Part shown: one piece after another, positions 9,067 to 16,522 of the stretch
Numbering within the stretch: position 1 is the first letter of the stretch
How the letters are laid out: each line of letters starts with the position of its first letter
NCBI GenBank assembly: GCA_016185305.1
Contig: JACPNV010000031.1
Location: forward strand, 46,043-110,042
Length of the DNA: 64,000 nucleotides
Direction of reading: 5' to 3'
Source: Actinomycetota bacterium
Lineage (GTDB): Bacteria; Actinomycetota; Acidimicrobiia; Acidimicrobiales; Acidimicrobilacustridaceae
The notes under the pieces: generated by a model
Databases searched by the model: none
Told to the model about the DNA's origin: nothing
The model's input: only the letters and a program-made list of their open reading frames with translations
Made by a program: the position numbers and the translations under genes

Positions 9067-9429
9067 TCACTCGTCCGATGCCCGCACCTCGGCGTACATG
9101 GTCGCGATTGCGGCTACAACATCGAGGTTCAATGCTTCCCTTCCCGACAGCCACAATAGCGATGGAGTTGAACCCTTTGCGGGCAACGCGTCCTGCAACA
9201 TGAGGGGCCACGCAGCTGCTGAGTCCTCCAATACCGTAGCGCGCAACTCGTCAATGAGCTTTGGCTCGACAGATGGATCGGTGCTGATCGACACATAGTA
9301 AACACTGCGAAGAGTTATCGTGACGTCAGGCTTCGAAGGCCCCCACCTCAATTCCGCTTGGACGGTGTCGCCTGACTCCAGGATTGAAAATTCTGAGCAC
9401 CTCGAGATTGAACCCTTGTGTCTCGGCAA
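9067..9429 (-). CDS. hypothetical protein
   Basis: A 120-codon frame, of more even base composition than the neighbouring operon, with ordinary amino-acid use. It contains WGPSKPDVTITLRSVYYVSIS and an acidic helical middle (SVEPKLIDELRATV). No family was recognised. The only in-frame start after the upstream stop (9460-9462) is a TTG at 9429, so the N-terminus is uncertain. It opens the lower-GC island between 9.06 and 10.3 kb and may have arrived by transfer. Confidence 0.5.
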   Translation of the reverse strand: MPRHKGSISRCSEFSILESGDTVQAELRWGPSKPDVTITLRSVYYVSISTDPSVEPKLIDELRATVLEDSAAAWPLMLQDALPAKGSTPSLLWLSGREALNLDVVAAIATMYAEVRASDE

Positions 9430-9573
9430 CGGCCTTGCGCAGCTGACTGAATTGAGCCGTCATCGAACCGCGCGTTTATCAGTATTCTGCGAATTAGCTG
9501 GCTGGCCATCCGGACCATACCGAGGGGTCGCAGGGGGTCGCAGGGACGGGCCATCGTCACTCGTCACCACTCG

Positions 9574-9831
9574 TCAGACGCATGCCAGGAGTGCATTTAG
9601 CCACGCTATCACCCCAAATAGTACGCCGATGACTAACAAGCCGGAAACTATAGTCATATAGCAACTACTTGACGACAAGGAGACAAAGGGATTCGATTCA
9701 ACTATCTTTCGGCGAAATACAATTCCCGCACTAAACGCCACAATCCCTAATCCGAATGCAATCAGGTTGGTAGGTTGGCACATGTCGCAGGCGATTTCAG
9801 CCGCAGCCGCATTGGGCGCTGCTAGAAGCAA
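9574..9831 (-). CDS. small two-helix membrane protein
   Basis: An 85-codon frame with two strongly hydrophobic segments (about residues 23-40 and 58-82) separated by a short polar loop with FRRKIVESNPF. The first 20 residues include two cysteines (CDMCQP). The TTG start at 9831 overlaps the end of the upstream frame (9797) by 35 bases; an internal ATG giving MCQPTNL is an alternative. The composition is much less GC-rich than the chromosome average. Function is unknown. A role as partner or immunity protein for the upstream secreted-type fragment is speculative. Confidence 0.45.
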   Translation of the reverse strand: MLLAAPNAAAAEIACDMCQPTNLIAFGLGIVAFSAGIVFRRKIVESNPFVSLSSSSCYMTIVSGLLVIGVLFGVIAWLNALLACV

Positions 9832-10290
9832 ATGTATAGGTCGGTCCGGCTGAAACGCCAGCCTTAACCAGTGTCACACCGGCGGAGGCGTTAGTCACTG
9901 TTCCCCCAAGAAATACGCCTGCTGTTCCAGAAACGCCCCATCCGTTGAGCTTGCAGGGTTGGACTCCACGTATGTCCAATGAGAATCCGGGCGTTCCAAA
10001 TGGACCTACCGTAAAGTAGAATCGTTTTCCTCCTTGACCAAACGAAATGCAAATGTAGCAAAGAGTGACTTGAATGAACGGGGGCACTGTTGGGCCGGGA
10101 GGTGACGGGATCTGACCTTGGACTGGTGGGACGCCGTTGGGAAGAGTCCCGCTGCCGGGATATTGCTTGCTCTCTGGGCCGGGTCCGTAACTACTCGGCC
10201 CACTTACAGGCCGCGCGAATTGTTCTGGGTGGCGTTTGTGCAGGTCAGGCGGGGTGCGGGCGGAGGGTTTGGGTATCCACCGGTCGCCGG
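9797..10290 (-). pseudogene. C-terminal remnant of a secreted/surface protein, possibly Rhs/YD-type
   Basis: The leftward open frame ends at 9797. It carries a Pro/Gly-rich linker (GSGTLPNGVPPVQGQIPSPPG), then a Gly/Thr/Val-rich segment with paired cysteines (CYICIS, VQPCKLNGWG) and a terminal SSSAQCGCG. Low-complexity glycine-rich tails of this kind are common at the ends of actinobacterial YD-repeat or other secreted proteins. The upstream end is lost where the rightward IS5-type transposase begins (10306), so the gene looks truncated by insertion. A short leftward frame at 10195-10300 (RFNPATGGYPN) may be another piece of the same protein. The assignment is tentative. Confidence 0.35.
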
Positions 10291-10305
10291 GTTGAACCGA
10301 TTGTG

Positions 10306-10815
10306 ATGTCGGTGTCACACAACTCGAACGAGCCGGTGGAGGCACCCAGTATGCGCACCTATGACCCCGAAGTGCAGGACGCGGTGTGGGAGGCGTTCCA
10401 GCCACTGATCCCCGAACACCCCGAGACCCACCCCTACGGTGGGCATCGCCGCCGAGTTGCTGATCGACTCTGTTTCGACGTGATCGTGATCCGGTTGGCG
10501 AGCGGTGTTTCGTGGGTGGACGCCGCGCTTCTCGCTGGCGGTCATGTGTCGGACACGACGGTACGCGCCCGTCGTGACGAGTGGATCGAAGCGGGGATCT
10601 TCGACGCGATCGAGTCCGAACGCTCGCCGCGTTCGATCGGATCGTCGGCTTGGACCTGTCAGAAGTATCTGTTGATGGCAGCCTTCACAAGGCCCCGTGC
10701 GGAGGTGAGGGAACCGGCAAAAACCCGACAGACAGGGGCAAACTCGGGTGGAAGTGGTCGATCGCGGTTGACGCGCACGGCATCGTTGTCGGTGTCGCGA
10801 TCGACGGCGTCATAG
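10306..10815 (+). pseudogene. truncated IS5-type DDE transposase
   Basis: The N-terminal half of an IS5-group transposase. The first frame (ATG 10306 or 10351) carries the helix-turn-helix-like region YDPEVQDAVWEAFQPLIP and WVDAALLAGGHVSDTTVRARRDEW. At about 10620 the coding continues in the -1 frame with LAAFDRIVGLDLSEVSVDGS and KLGWKWSIAVDAHGIVVGV, including the first catalytic aspartate (VDGS). Similarity stops at about 10815, before the remaining acidic residues, so the element is dead. Whether the frame change was the programmed shift used by many IS5-group elements or a mutation cannot be decided here. Confidence 0.75.
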
Positions 10816-10863
10816 GACCAGCCCGCGGCGCAGCTCACCTCCACCTCCACCCCTCTCTCGAAC

Positions 10864-11107
10864 ACCACCAGTGCGAACACCCGGCCCGACCGGTGACCAA
10901 GACCCAAGCCGAGGTTCGCTCATCGGCGCGCCACGCCGCACACTTGCGCAACCATGCGAACACCAGCGCAACGGTACCAGACGTGCCACCGAGCATCATC
11001 AGCGCTTCGATCGCATCACCCCTCGAATCGTCACGCAGGAGGAGGCCGGCGTCATGCTCGATCCGGCCAGCTTGGTGTGGTTCTCCCACTGGACACCGCC
11101 GCCGATC
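10864..11107. repeat. scrambled partial duplicate of the Nudix locus at 19.08-19.52 kb
   Basis: Three blocks match the intact Nudix region. Block 1 (10864-10975) matches 19076-19186 and contains the shared tract TCGGCGCGCCACGCCGCACA. Block 2 (about 10995-11040) matches the reverse complement of about 19262-19306, so it is inverted. Block 3 (11040-11107) matches 19450-19518, including the codons for the stretch after the Nudix box. About 30 bases before the Nudix start and about 145 bases of the gene interior are missing. The copy cannot encode a hydrolase. It lies directly after the truncated transposase and before an integrase relic. Confidence 0.8.
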
Positions 11108-11109
11108 GC

Positions 11110-11330
11110 GTCGCGTTGACGTGGGCACGGCCAAGCGGCTCGAGGACGTCCGCTCGGTGTGTGAGGAGAGAGCCGAGCCGTGCGCGTCGAGCTGCCGGCC
11201 GATTCGTTCGCGTTCGCCATCCCGGCGGATGGCAGCCGTCCGTGGCGTCCGGGCAACGTGACGGCGCGCTGGCGACAACTGCGGACGAGGGTGGACCTCG
11301 ATGGCTGCCGCCTGCACGATTATGCCGAGG
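11110..11330 (+). pseudogene. tyrosine recombinase (integrase) relic
   Basis: Two frames together resemble the middle of an actinobacterial phage-type integrase. The first is TAKRLEDVRSVCEERAEPC (frame from about 11117). The second starts at 11180: VELPADSFAFAIPADGSRPW, then RQLRTRVDLDGCRLHDY. In intact relatives the last motif continues as HxLRH with the catalytic Arg and His, then the C-terminal tyrosine. Here the similarity breaks at HDY and the catalytic box is lost. A single-base frame change near 11178 separates the two halves. Function is gone; the relic marks past integration in the island. Confidence 0.6.
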
Positions 11331-11623
11331 CGCGCGTTAACGCGAGCGGATGCCGCGATCGTCTTCTGCGTCATCGATGAGAAGGAGACGATCATGTCGA
11401 CCACCACCCCTGGAACGCTCGTTGCAGAGAGCCATCACCACGCCCATTGCTGCGATGAGACCTTGTGGCCGCCAAAGTATTTCGGGAGAGCGCTCTCGCA
11501 TGTCGGGCAGATACTTCGCGATGTTCCCATCGCAATTGGACAAGGCCCGTTCTGTAGCGGCCTCGTGAGCCTAGCCTCGCACCTGAGGGTCCCCTATTTT
11601 CCTCGCGAGCTCAGACAGGTCCT

Positions 11624-12040
11624 GTGTTGCGACAGCCCGAGAATCGCCGCGTCTGCATCCTTCTCCTGCGGCAAGCCGTCGACGAATCTGAGTGGCGTGT
11701 CGCCTACAAGACGTCATACGGCATCTACCGTCACGCCGCAGAAGCCGTCGATCTCGATTCCGGCTACCGGGTGCTCGCCAGTCCGGGCGCACACCTCGCG
11801 ACGTTCGCGTTGGCCGCGGCCGTGATGGGCGATGCCACCGGCGTGTTCGACACGGTGAATGCCAGCACTATGAGCGGCACCCGCAACAAGCTCGAGTACG
11901 TGAACGCGGACCATCCCGAGGAGGTCACCGAGGACGACGCGAGACGGGCGGTTCAGCTCGCGGAACGATCACCACGGCGGGCGATGACTCGGCGACGCCC
12001 TTCGACAGGCCCGGGAATCCATCGCCGTCTGTCCTTCTGA
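11624..12040 (+). CDS. HEPN-like domain protein, possibly truncated
   Basis: A 138-codon frame from a GTG. Residues from about 25 to 110 look like a HEPN helical domain: YKTSYGIYRHAAEAVDL, SPGAHLATFALAAAVMGDA, FDTVNASTMSGTRNKLEY and EVTEDDARRAVQLAE. The RNKLEY stretch lies where HEPN families carry RxxxxH or a variant (R-N..E-Y). HEPN proteins of this size are often RNases or partners in toxin-antitoxin or defence systems. The N-terminus is uncertain and the C-terminal 25 residues look non-conserved. It lies directly upstream of the AbiE promoter. Activity cannot be assumed because the canonical histidine is absent. Confidence 0.5.
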   Translation: MLRQPENRRVCILLLRQAVDESEWRVAYKTSYGIYRHAAEAVDLDSGYRVLASPGAHLATFALAAAVMGDATGVFDTVNASTMSGTRNKLEYVNADHPEEVTEDDARRAVQLAERSPRRAMTRRRPSTGPGIHRRLSF

Positions 12041-12041
12041 A

Positions 12042-12074
12042 CGCGCTTCAGTACTGTACAGTCGCTGAAGCGCG
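12042..12074. promoter_or_regulatory. nested palindrome, probable AbiEi operator
   Basis: Perfect 10-base arms, CGCGCTTCAG (12042-12051) and CTGAAGCGCG (12065-12074), flank a 13-base centre that itself contains the perfect palindrome ACTGTACAGT (12053-12062). The structure lies 62 bases before the GTG of the AbiEi-like gene. AbiEi antitoxins are known to bind inverted repeats in their own promoter, so autoregulation is a reasonable inference. Confidence 0.6.
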
Positions 12075-12135
12075 CCAAGTTGGACAGCAAATCTGGCAGC
12101 ACAACCACGCGTCGAACCCCGAGGAGGCCCGAACC

Positions 12136-12942
12136 GTGTCTCCAGCAACAACCAGAGATGTACCGGGGCGATTGGCCGGCGTGCTCGAGGATCTCGAACT
12201 CGAGCAACCCAAGATCGTCACCCGCACCATGCTCGACGAGCTCGCCACAAGCCGCGACCTCGCCGTCGGAGGTGAGCAGCTCGCGCGCGATCTCCGAGCG
12301 CGCGGCTGGCTCCTTCCGCTGCGGACCGCGGGCGCGTGGGAGTTTGCGCCCGCGGCTAGGGCCGGGGCGATCGGCTCTGGCGACCCGTTCATCGAGCTAC
12401 GCGCGACCTTGGCGAAGAAGACCCTTCCGCTGGCGATTGCAGCCGAGTCTGCGGCCTGGACTTTGCGGCTCTCAGGCCGGGCACCGACGACGCCGGTCAT
12501 CGGTGCGCCCCCTGACACGCGCGTTCCACGAGCACTCGGCGCCTACCGACTCGTGCGCTGGCGCCCGGCAGCACCACTCGAGAAGGTCGACGGCCTGCCT
12601 GTATGGAGCAAACCGACTCTGCTGGCCGTCATGGCGGCCAATCCGACTTCCTACCGCGATTGGCCGAACGTGGCGGAGTGGATCACCGAGGCAATCGACG
12701 AGAGCACAGCGGACGCGATCGCTCGCGAGTTGGTTGTCGAACCCTACGCCGCCTGGGCTCGCGCCGCCTACCTGCTCAAGTTCGCTGGCAACATCGGCGG
12801 GGCGGAAGCCCTCTACCAGAAGGCGCCCCCGCCGAAAGGTGGCCCTCACCATCTCGGCAAGCGTGACCGGCCGGGCAAGTACGACAAGCAGTTCGACGTT
12901 CACGACCACCTTCTCGCGCGACCTTCCTCAGCCAAGGCGTAG
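12136..12942 (+). CDS. AbiEi-like antitoxin / transcriptional regulator
   Basis: A 268-residue protein read from the GTG at 12136. The N-terminal 70 residues form a winged-helix-like region (KIVTRTMLDELATSRDLAVG, LARDLRARGWLLPL). The middle has AIAAESAAWTLRLSGR, followed by a C-terminal domain with WSKPTLLAVMAANPTSYRDW, the layout of AbiEi (type IV TA antitoxin, DUF4095/AbiEi_4-like). It should repress its own promoter and counter the nucleotidyltransferase encoded 2 bases downstream. The upstream open frame is long, but the residues before this GTG do not look conserved, and the palindromic operator lies within that upstream part. Confidence 0.8.
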   Translation: MSPATTRDVPGRLAGVLEDLELEQPKIVTRTMLDELATSRDLAVGGEQLARDLRARGWLLPLRTAGAWEFAPAARAGAIGSGDPFIELRATLAKKTLPLAIAAESAAWTLRLSGRAPTTPVIGAPPDTRVPRALGAYRLVRWRPAAPLEKVDGLPVWSKPTLLAVMAANPTSYRDWPNVAEWITEAIDESTADAIARELVVEPYAAWARAAYLLKFAGNIGGAEALYQKAPPPKGGPHHLGKRDRPGKYDKQFDVHDHLLARPSSAKA

Positions 12943-12944
12943 AG

Positions 12945-13826
12945 GTGAGAGTCACCGAAGGCCACCTTGGCCGCCACTACCAAGGCCGCGCCGGCGGGCG
13001 GGGACCAGCACTGCTCGACATCGCGCAAGATCACGCTCTGGCGATCCTGCAGGACCAAGGCCTGTTCGAACTCGGCGTCGTGTTCAAGGGCGGCACAGCG
13101 CTTCGCAAGTACCGCGCCGGAAACAGCGGACGCTTCTCAACCGATCTCGACCTCTATGCGCCCGACCCCGACGTCGCCGAGATGATCTTCGAAGCACTCG
13201 ACAACAACAGCCTCGACGGCTTCTCGTTCAATGTCGAGGTGCTCGTCGCCGGTCGCCGTGCGCGCCTACTGATCGATACGCCGTTCGGTGTTCCGGACAT
13301 CGACGGTCGGATCGACATCTCACTCCGGCCGCTCATCCTGCCCGCCGAGACCCTCGAGCCGATCCCCCTGCCGGTCCACGATCGCTACGACATTGAGTTG
13401 CGCCCGACGCCAGTCGTCCAGATGGAAGAGCTGATCGCCGAGAAGCTTGCTCGCTACCGCCGCGCGAGCCTCGCTCGTGATCTCTACGACCTCAGCTGGG
13501 CCTCGTACCAGCTGTTCGACGAACCCCTCGCCCGACGCCTGTGGGTCCTCAAGTGCTACCTCGACATCGTCGACGACGGATTGGGTGATCGGCCAATCGA
13601 CCCCGCAACTCTGCTGAGACATCGGCCGGCGAACGAGTTCGACGAAGAGGCGATCGGCTACCTCACCACGCCGATCGATATCCCCGCATGGGAAACGAGG
13701 GTGCGCACTCGGTACACCTTCGTCGCCAACCTCACCGACGACGAGCAGCGCTGGTCAGAGGCCAATCGTGGTGACGAGTGGGCCGTACGGCAAGCAGCCG
13801 ACGAACTCCGGGAACGATCCCAGTAG
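12945..13826 (+). CDS. AbiEii-family nucleotidyltransferase toxin
   Basis: A 293-residue protein starting at a GTG two bases after the AbiEi-like stop. It shows the AbiEii/DUF1814 nucleotidyltransferase core: FKGGTALRK near residues 47-55 and FSTDLDL near 64-70 (the GG(S/T)...DxD nucleotide- and metal-binding motif). A C-terminal EELIAEKLARYRRASLARDLYDL carries the Lys and Arg-Asp of motifs III/IV. Family members such as MenT and AbiEii inhibit growth by transferring nucleotides to tRNA or by binding GTP. All the expected catalytic residues appear intact, so this is likely an active type IV toxin-antitoxin module. Confidence 0.88.
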   Translation: MRVTEGHLGRHYQGRAGGRGPALLDIAQDHALAILQDQGLFELGVVFKGGTALRKYRAGNSGRFSTDLDLYAPDPDVAEMIFEALDNNSLDGFSFNVEVLVAGRRARLLIDTPFGVPDIDGRIDISLRPLILPAETLEPIPLPVHDRYDIELRPTPVVQMEELIAEKLARYRRASLARDLYDLSWASYQLFDEPLARRLWVLKCYLDIVDDGLGDRPIDPATLLRHRPANEFDEEAIGYLTTPIDIPAWETRVRTRYTFVANLTDDEQRWSEANRGDEWAVRQAADELRERSQ

Positions 13827-14128
13827 ACGGCCGACTTCGCGTGCGCGATCAAAGCGTCAGCCTTGAGCGACCGAGATCAATGCCGATCAGTCACCATGTG
13901 TCGGTAGTCCGGCGCGATAAGCACCTCCGGTCGCATGCCGTCCAGGCGCTGTTCTTCCAAGTAACTGGCATCTTCGAAGTTGCCTTCGGCCCCCTCGAGA
14001 CCTGAAACGACGCCGAAGTCGAGAGGGTGTTACAGGCATCGCTTCGTGGGGATGAGCCCCGCGGTTACGGCGGTGCTCATTGGGGACGGCGTGGCTGACA
14101 GCGCGGCGACGCGCGCTAGACAACCGGC
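13827..14128. other. no gene seen
   Basis: About 300 bases between the AbiEii stop and the DUF6431 relic. No frame with convincing protein character was found on either strand. The sequence contains GAGGGTGTTACAGGC at about 14024-14038. A GGGTGTTACAG string recurs at 21393-21403; both may be remains of insertion-sequence ends, but this is weak. Confidence 0.4.
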
Positions 14129-14405
14129 GTGACGATCTCGTGGGCGTGTCGCTTGACGGTGGCAGAGTACGCGGCGGCCGGAGCGAGCCCGCCGGTGCCT
14201 CGTCCCGACTGCGGTTCGTGCGGACGGCCGATGACCTTCGACGGCACCTACCCACGGCGAGTACGCGAAGCCGGCGTCGAGTCACCGTGTTCATCCGCCG
14301 AGGCCGCTGCTCGCCCTGCGGTGTCGATGACGCGTTGTTGCCGGACTTCGTCGTTCGCCGCCGACGAGACAGCGCGTCAGCAATCGGTGCTGCAGTTCTC
14401 GGGGC
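14129..14405 (+). pseudogene. zinc-ribbon DUF6431-type protein, frameshifted and truncated
   Basis: The first frame gives MTISWACRLTVAEYAAAGAS and CGSCGRPMTFDGTYPRRVREAG, a CxxC zinc-ribbon half. At about 14285 the reading continues in another frame with VFIRRGRCSPCGVDDALLPD and VVRRRRDSASAIGAAVLG, the second CxxC half. Together they match the start of the DUF6431 proteins that travel with actinobacterial integrases and transposases. The gene then breaks off at about 14405, where an IS256-type end appears to begin. It is not functional as written. Confidence 0.6.
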
Positions 14406-14640
14406 GAGGGTGTCCGATTCTCTGTGTAGGAGGCGCTAGACCAGGGACAGGCGGAGTCTGTCCCGGAGAGGAAGCGTCATGGCACAGACCATCCGTCAGG
14501 AGCTGCTCGACGAGCTGCTCGCCGACTATTCGACCCGTGAGGATCTGACCGGCCCGGACGGGTTGCTGAAGACCTTGTTCAAGCGGTTGATCGAGACCGC
14601 GGCGGGCGCGGAGCTCACCGAGTATCAGACGATCATGGCA
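14406..14640 (+). mobile_element. IS256-family element remnant (left end and transposase N-terminus)
   Basis: From 14479 a frame begins MAQTIRQELLDELLADYS and continues DLTGPDGLLKTLFKRLIETA and AELTEYQ, the conserved N-terminus of IS256-family Mutator-type transposases. Similarity ends at about 14630, so more than 300 residues are missing. The tract TGTCCGATTCTCTGTGTAGG at 14411-14430 is a plausible terminal inverted repeat, and a 7-base hairpin (GGGACAG/CTGTCCC, 14444-14464) lies before the start codon. Insertion here would explain the truncation of the DUF6431-type gene. The right end was not found. Confidence 0.7.
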
Positions 14641-14712
14641 AGGCAGAGGGGGGTGAGCAAGGTGTTGTGGCGGGCCGTTGGCCCCGTTCGCGGACGCCCG
14701 TAGCCTGACTCG

Positions 14713-15169
14713 ATGGCCGAACGTGTTGAGGTGCATCGAGACATCGCCGCATCGGCGGAGGTGGTCTATGACCTGATCTCCGACGTCACTCTTATGGGGG
14801 AGTGGTCGCCCGAGACGACGGGTTGCGAATGGATGGGCGGAGCCGACGGGCCCGGCGGCCGGCGCCAAGTTCCGTGGCTGCAACCGCAACGGTTTCCGCC
14901 GTTGGTCGATGACATGCGTGGTCCTTGCGGCCGAGCCTGGCGCCCACTTGGCGTTCGACGTCGCCGCCGGGCCCCTGCGCATCTCGCGCTGGGAGTACCA
15001 GTTGGCGGCGACCAGCGAGGGCTGCCGTGTCACCGGGGTCTGGCCCTCCGGGCGCGGCACGATGATCGGGCGACTCGCGAGCGGCGTGAAAGATCGGACC
15101 GAGCACAACCGAGCGGGGATGGAGGAGACGCTGCGCCGGCTGGCGGTGTCGGCCGAGGCCGACAGGTGA
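14713..15169 (+). pseudogene. SRPBCC-family protein interrupted by a frameshift
   Basis: The 5' part reads MAERVEVHRDIAASAEVVYD, LISDVTLMGEWSPETTGCEW, the START/SRPBCC lipid-binding fold with its usual opening. Near 14850-14865 the coding moves to the next frame and continues GAKFRGCNRNGFRRWS, MTCVVLAAEPGAHLAFDVA, ISRWEYQLAATSEGCRVTGV, ending at 15169. Joined, the two parts give a normal-length family member of about 150 residues. One base too many, or two too few, in the GC-rich GGCGGCCGGCGCC run is enough to explain the break. It may be a recent mutation or a sequencing/assembly error. Confidence 0.75.
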
Positions 15170-15177
15170 AGACCTGA

Positions 15178-15624
15178 TTGGCCGAGCGTTGCCGGGCAAC
15201 CGACGTGGAACGCATCGGACGGACCCGCGTACAACACCCGCACCGGGCGAAGCGTCTCGTGGAGGGCGCTCTCCGACGAGTGCCGAAGCGATCAGCCGCG
15301 TGGAACGGCGCGAAGATCGTCGGCCTTCGTCACCGAGGGACCTTGCCGACCAAACGGGGCGGGCTGGCCGCGACGGCGACGTGCAACGGCCAGATCGTCG
15401 CGGTGGGCGGCGAGGCCGATCACACCTTTCCGGAAGCCGAAGCGTTCGACGTGGCTTCGGGCGTGTGGCGAGCCCTGCCTGACACGCCGACGGCGCGGCA
15501 CGGGTTGGGGGTGGTGACTATCGGATCGAACGTGTATGTGACCCACGGCGGCCGGACGCCCGGCATGTCCTCGTCTGCCGTCAACGAGATGCTCGACGTG
15601 TCCTCACTCGGGGCGTGTCGCTGA
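15178..15624 (+). pseudogene. kelch-repeat protein, C-terminal fragment
   Basis: The last 90 codons carry kelch/galactose-oxidase-type repeats: LPTKRGGLAATATCNGQIVA, VGGEADHTFPEAEAFD, WRALPDTPTARHGLG and IGSNVYVTHGG. The first 50 codons have no recognisable pattern and are probably not original coding sequence. A full kelch propeller would need five to seven such repeats, so this is a tail fragment. Its end overlaps the end of the oppositely oriented Coq7-like gene by 21 bases. It marks the right border of the degraded island. Confidence 0.55.
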
Positions 15625-16140
15625 GTAGGCCGCGGGCGGCGGTTGCCAGCCGAACATCCGGACGGCGAACGGAAGCATCCAGTGTCCTCGGCAACGATCG
15701 CCGAACCATTTCTCGTGCCGGTCTTCCTCGATCGTCATCTCTTCGAGCCGAGCGACCGCTGCATCCCAGCCGAGCTTGTCGGCGATGTCGCGCGCGGACT
15801 CGTACTGCCCGACGTTCGTCGCCTCCAGCCGTCCCGCGGCGTACATCGGTCCGAACCATCCGCCGACGAAGCACAGTGTCCCGAAGAACCGGCCGATCGA
15901 ACCCATGAGCAGTTCTCGACGGCGCCGTGGACGAGCGCCGAGCACATCGAGGAGCATCGCCACCATGTTGCGGTGGTGCCACTCCGCTTCCTCGATGCGC
16001 AGCACCTCCGACTTCTCGTCGGGTTGTCGCAACGACCGGGCGTGGCCCCGGTACGCGTAGGCGGCGGCCAACTCGCCCGCGTGCGCGTCCTGCAAGATGC
16101 GTATCAGCGCGTCGGTGAACTCCTGCTCGTCACCAGCCAT
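15604..16140 (-). CDS. ferritin-like/Coq7-type diiron protein
   Basis: A 178-residue protein with carboxylate-diiron helices: AGELAAAYAYRGHARS (first Glu), RIEEAEWHHRNM (ExxH), QYESARDIA and LEEMTIEEDRHEKWF (second ExxH-type site). The overall pattern matches demethoxyubiquinone hydroxylase Coq7/ferritin-like proteins, which bind two irons in a four-helix bundle. Actinobacteria make menaquinone rather than ubiquinone, so the natural substrate is unclear. The start used is ATG 16140 (MAGDEQEF); an ATG at 16158 (MVFHVVMAG) is also possible. It stands alone with no obvious operon partner. Confidence 0.8.
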   Translation of the reverse strand: MAGDEQEFTDALIRILQDAHAGELAAAYAYRGHARSLRQPDEKSEVLRIEEAEWHHRNMVAMLLDVLGARPRRRRELLMGSIGRFFGTLCFVGGWFGPMYAAGRLEATNVGQYESARDIADKLGWDAAVARLEEMTIEEDRHEKWFGDRCRGHWMLPFAVRMFGWQPPPAAYSATRPE

Positions 16141-16522
16141 CACGACATGGAACACCATCTGCTCGTGTGGACGCACATCGCGTCTCGCCTTGGACCACGC
16201 TCGCGAAGCGGCCGTCGAATGGCGACATTGCCGGCTGCGCCGCGGTCGGCAGGAATGTACGAAGGGCTTGGCTTCATTCCCTTGGGCGCTTGCGCACGGC
16301 GTCGCTTGTCGCATCGACCAGCATCCCTGAGCTGTCGATCACGAAGGACCTCCGCGCGCCGATGGCCGCCGCGGGCCCCGACGCAGTCGCGAACCTCCTG
16401 GCCGCCGTCGATCGAGTCCCGATCCCAACCGCAGCCGAACCTGAGGTCTGAGGTCGCCGCCAGGCGCGATCTACCGTTGCGTTCTTGCAACGGATCGTGC
16501 GGTTGGAACGTCGTTGGTTCGA
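16141..16522. other. no gene seen
   Basis: About 380 bases between the divergent Coq7-like gene and the ECF sigma gene. A rightward frame ending at 16451 contains APMAAAGPDAVANLLAAVD but shows no recognisable family and no good start, so it was not called. The region presumably carries the promoters of both flanking genes; no clear consensus was identified. Confidence 0.4.

Noticed and set aside
10600..10640. Possible programmed -1 frameshift in the IS5-type transposase
   Set aside because: The element is truncated and no clear slippery heptamer was seen, so programmed shifting cannot be separated from mutation.
11394..11568. Short rightward frame MSTTTPGTLVAESHHHAHCC between the integrase relic and the HEPN-like gene
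   Set aside because: No family similarity, no clear ribosome site and competing frames on both strands; left unannotated.
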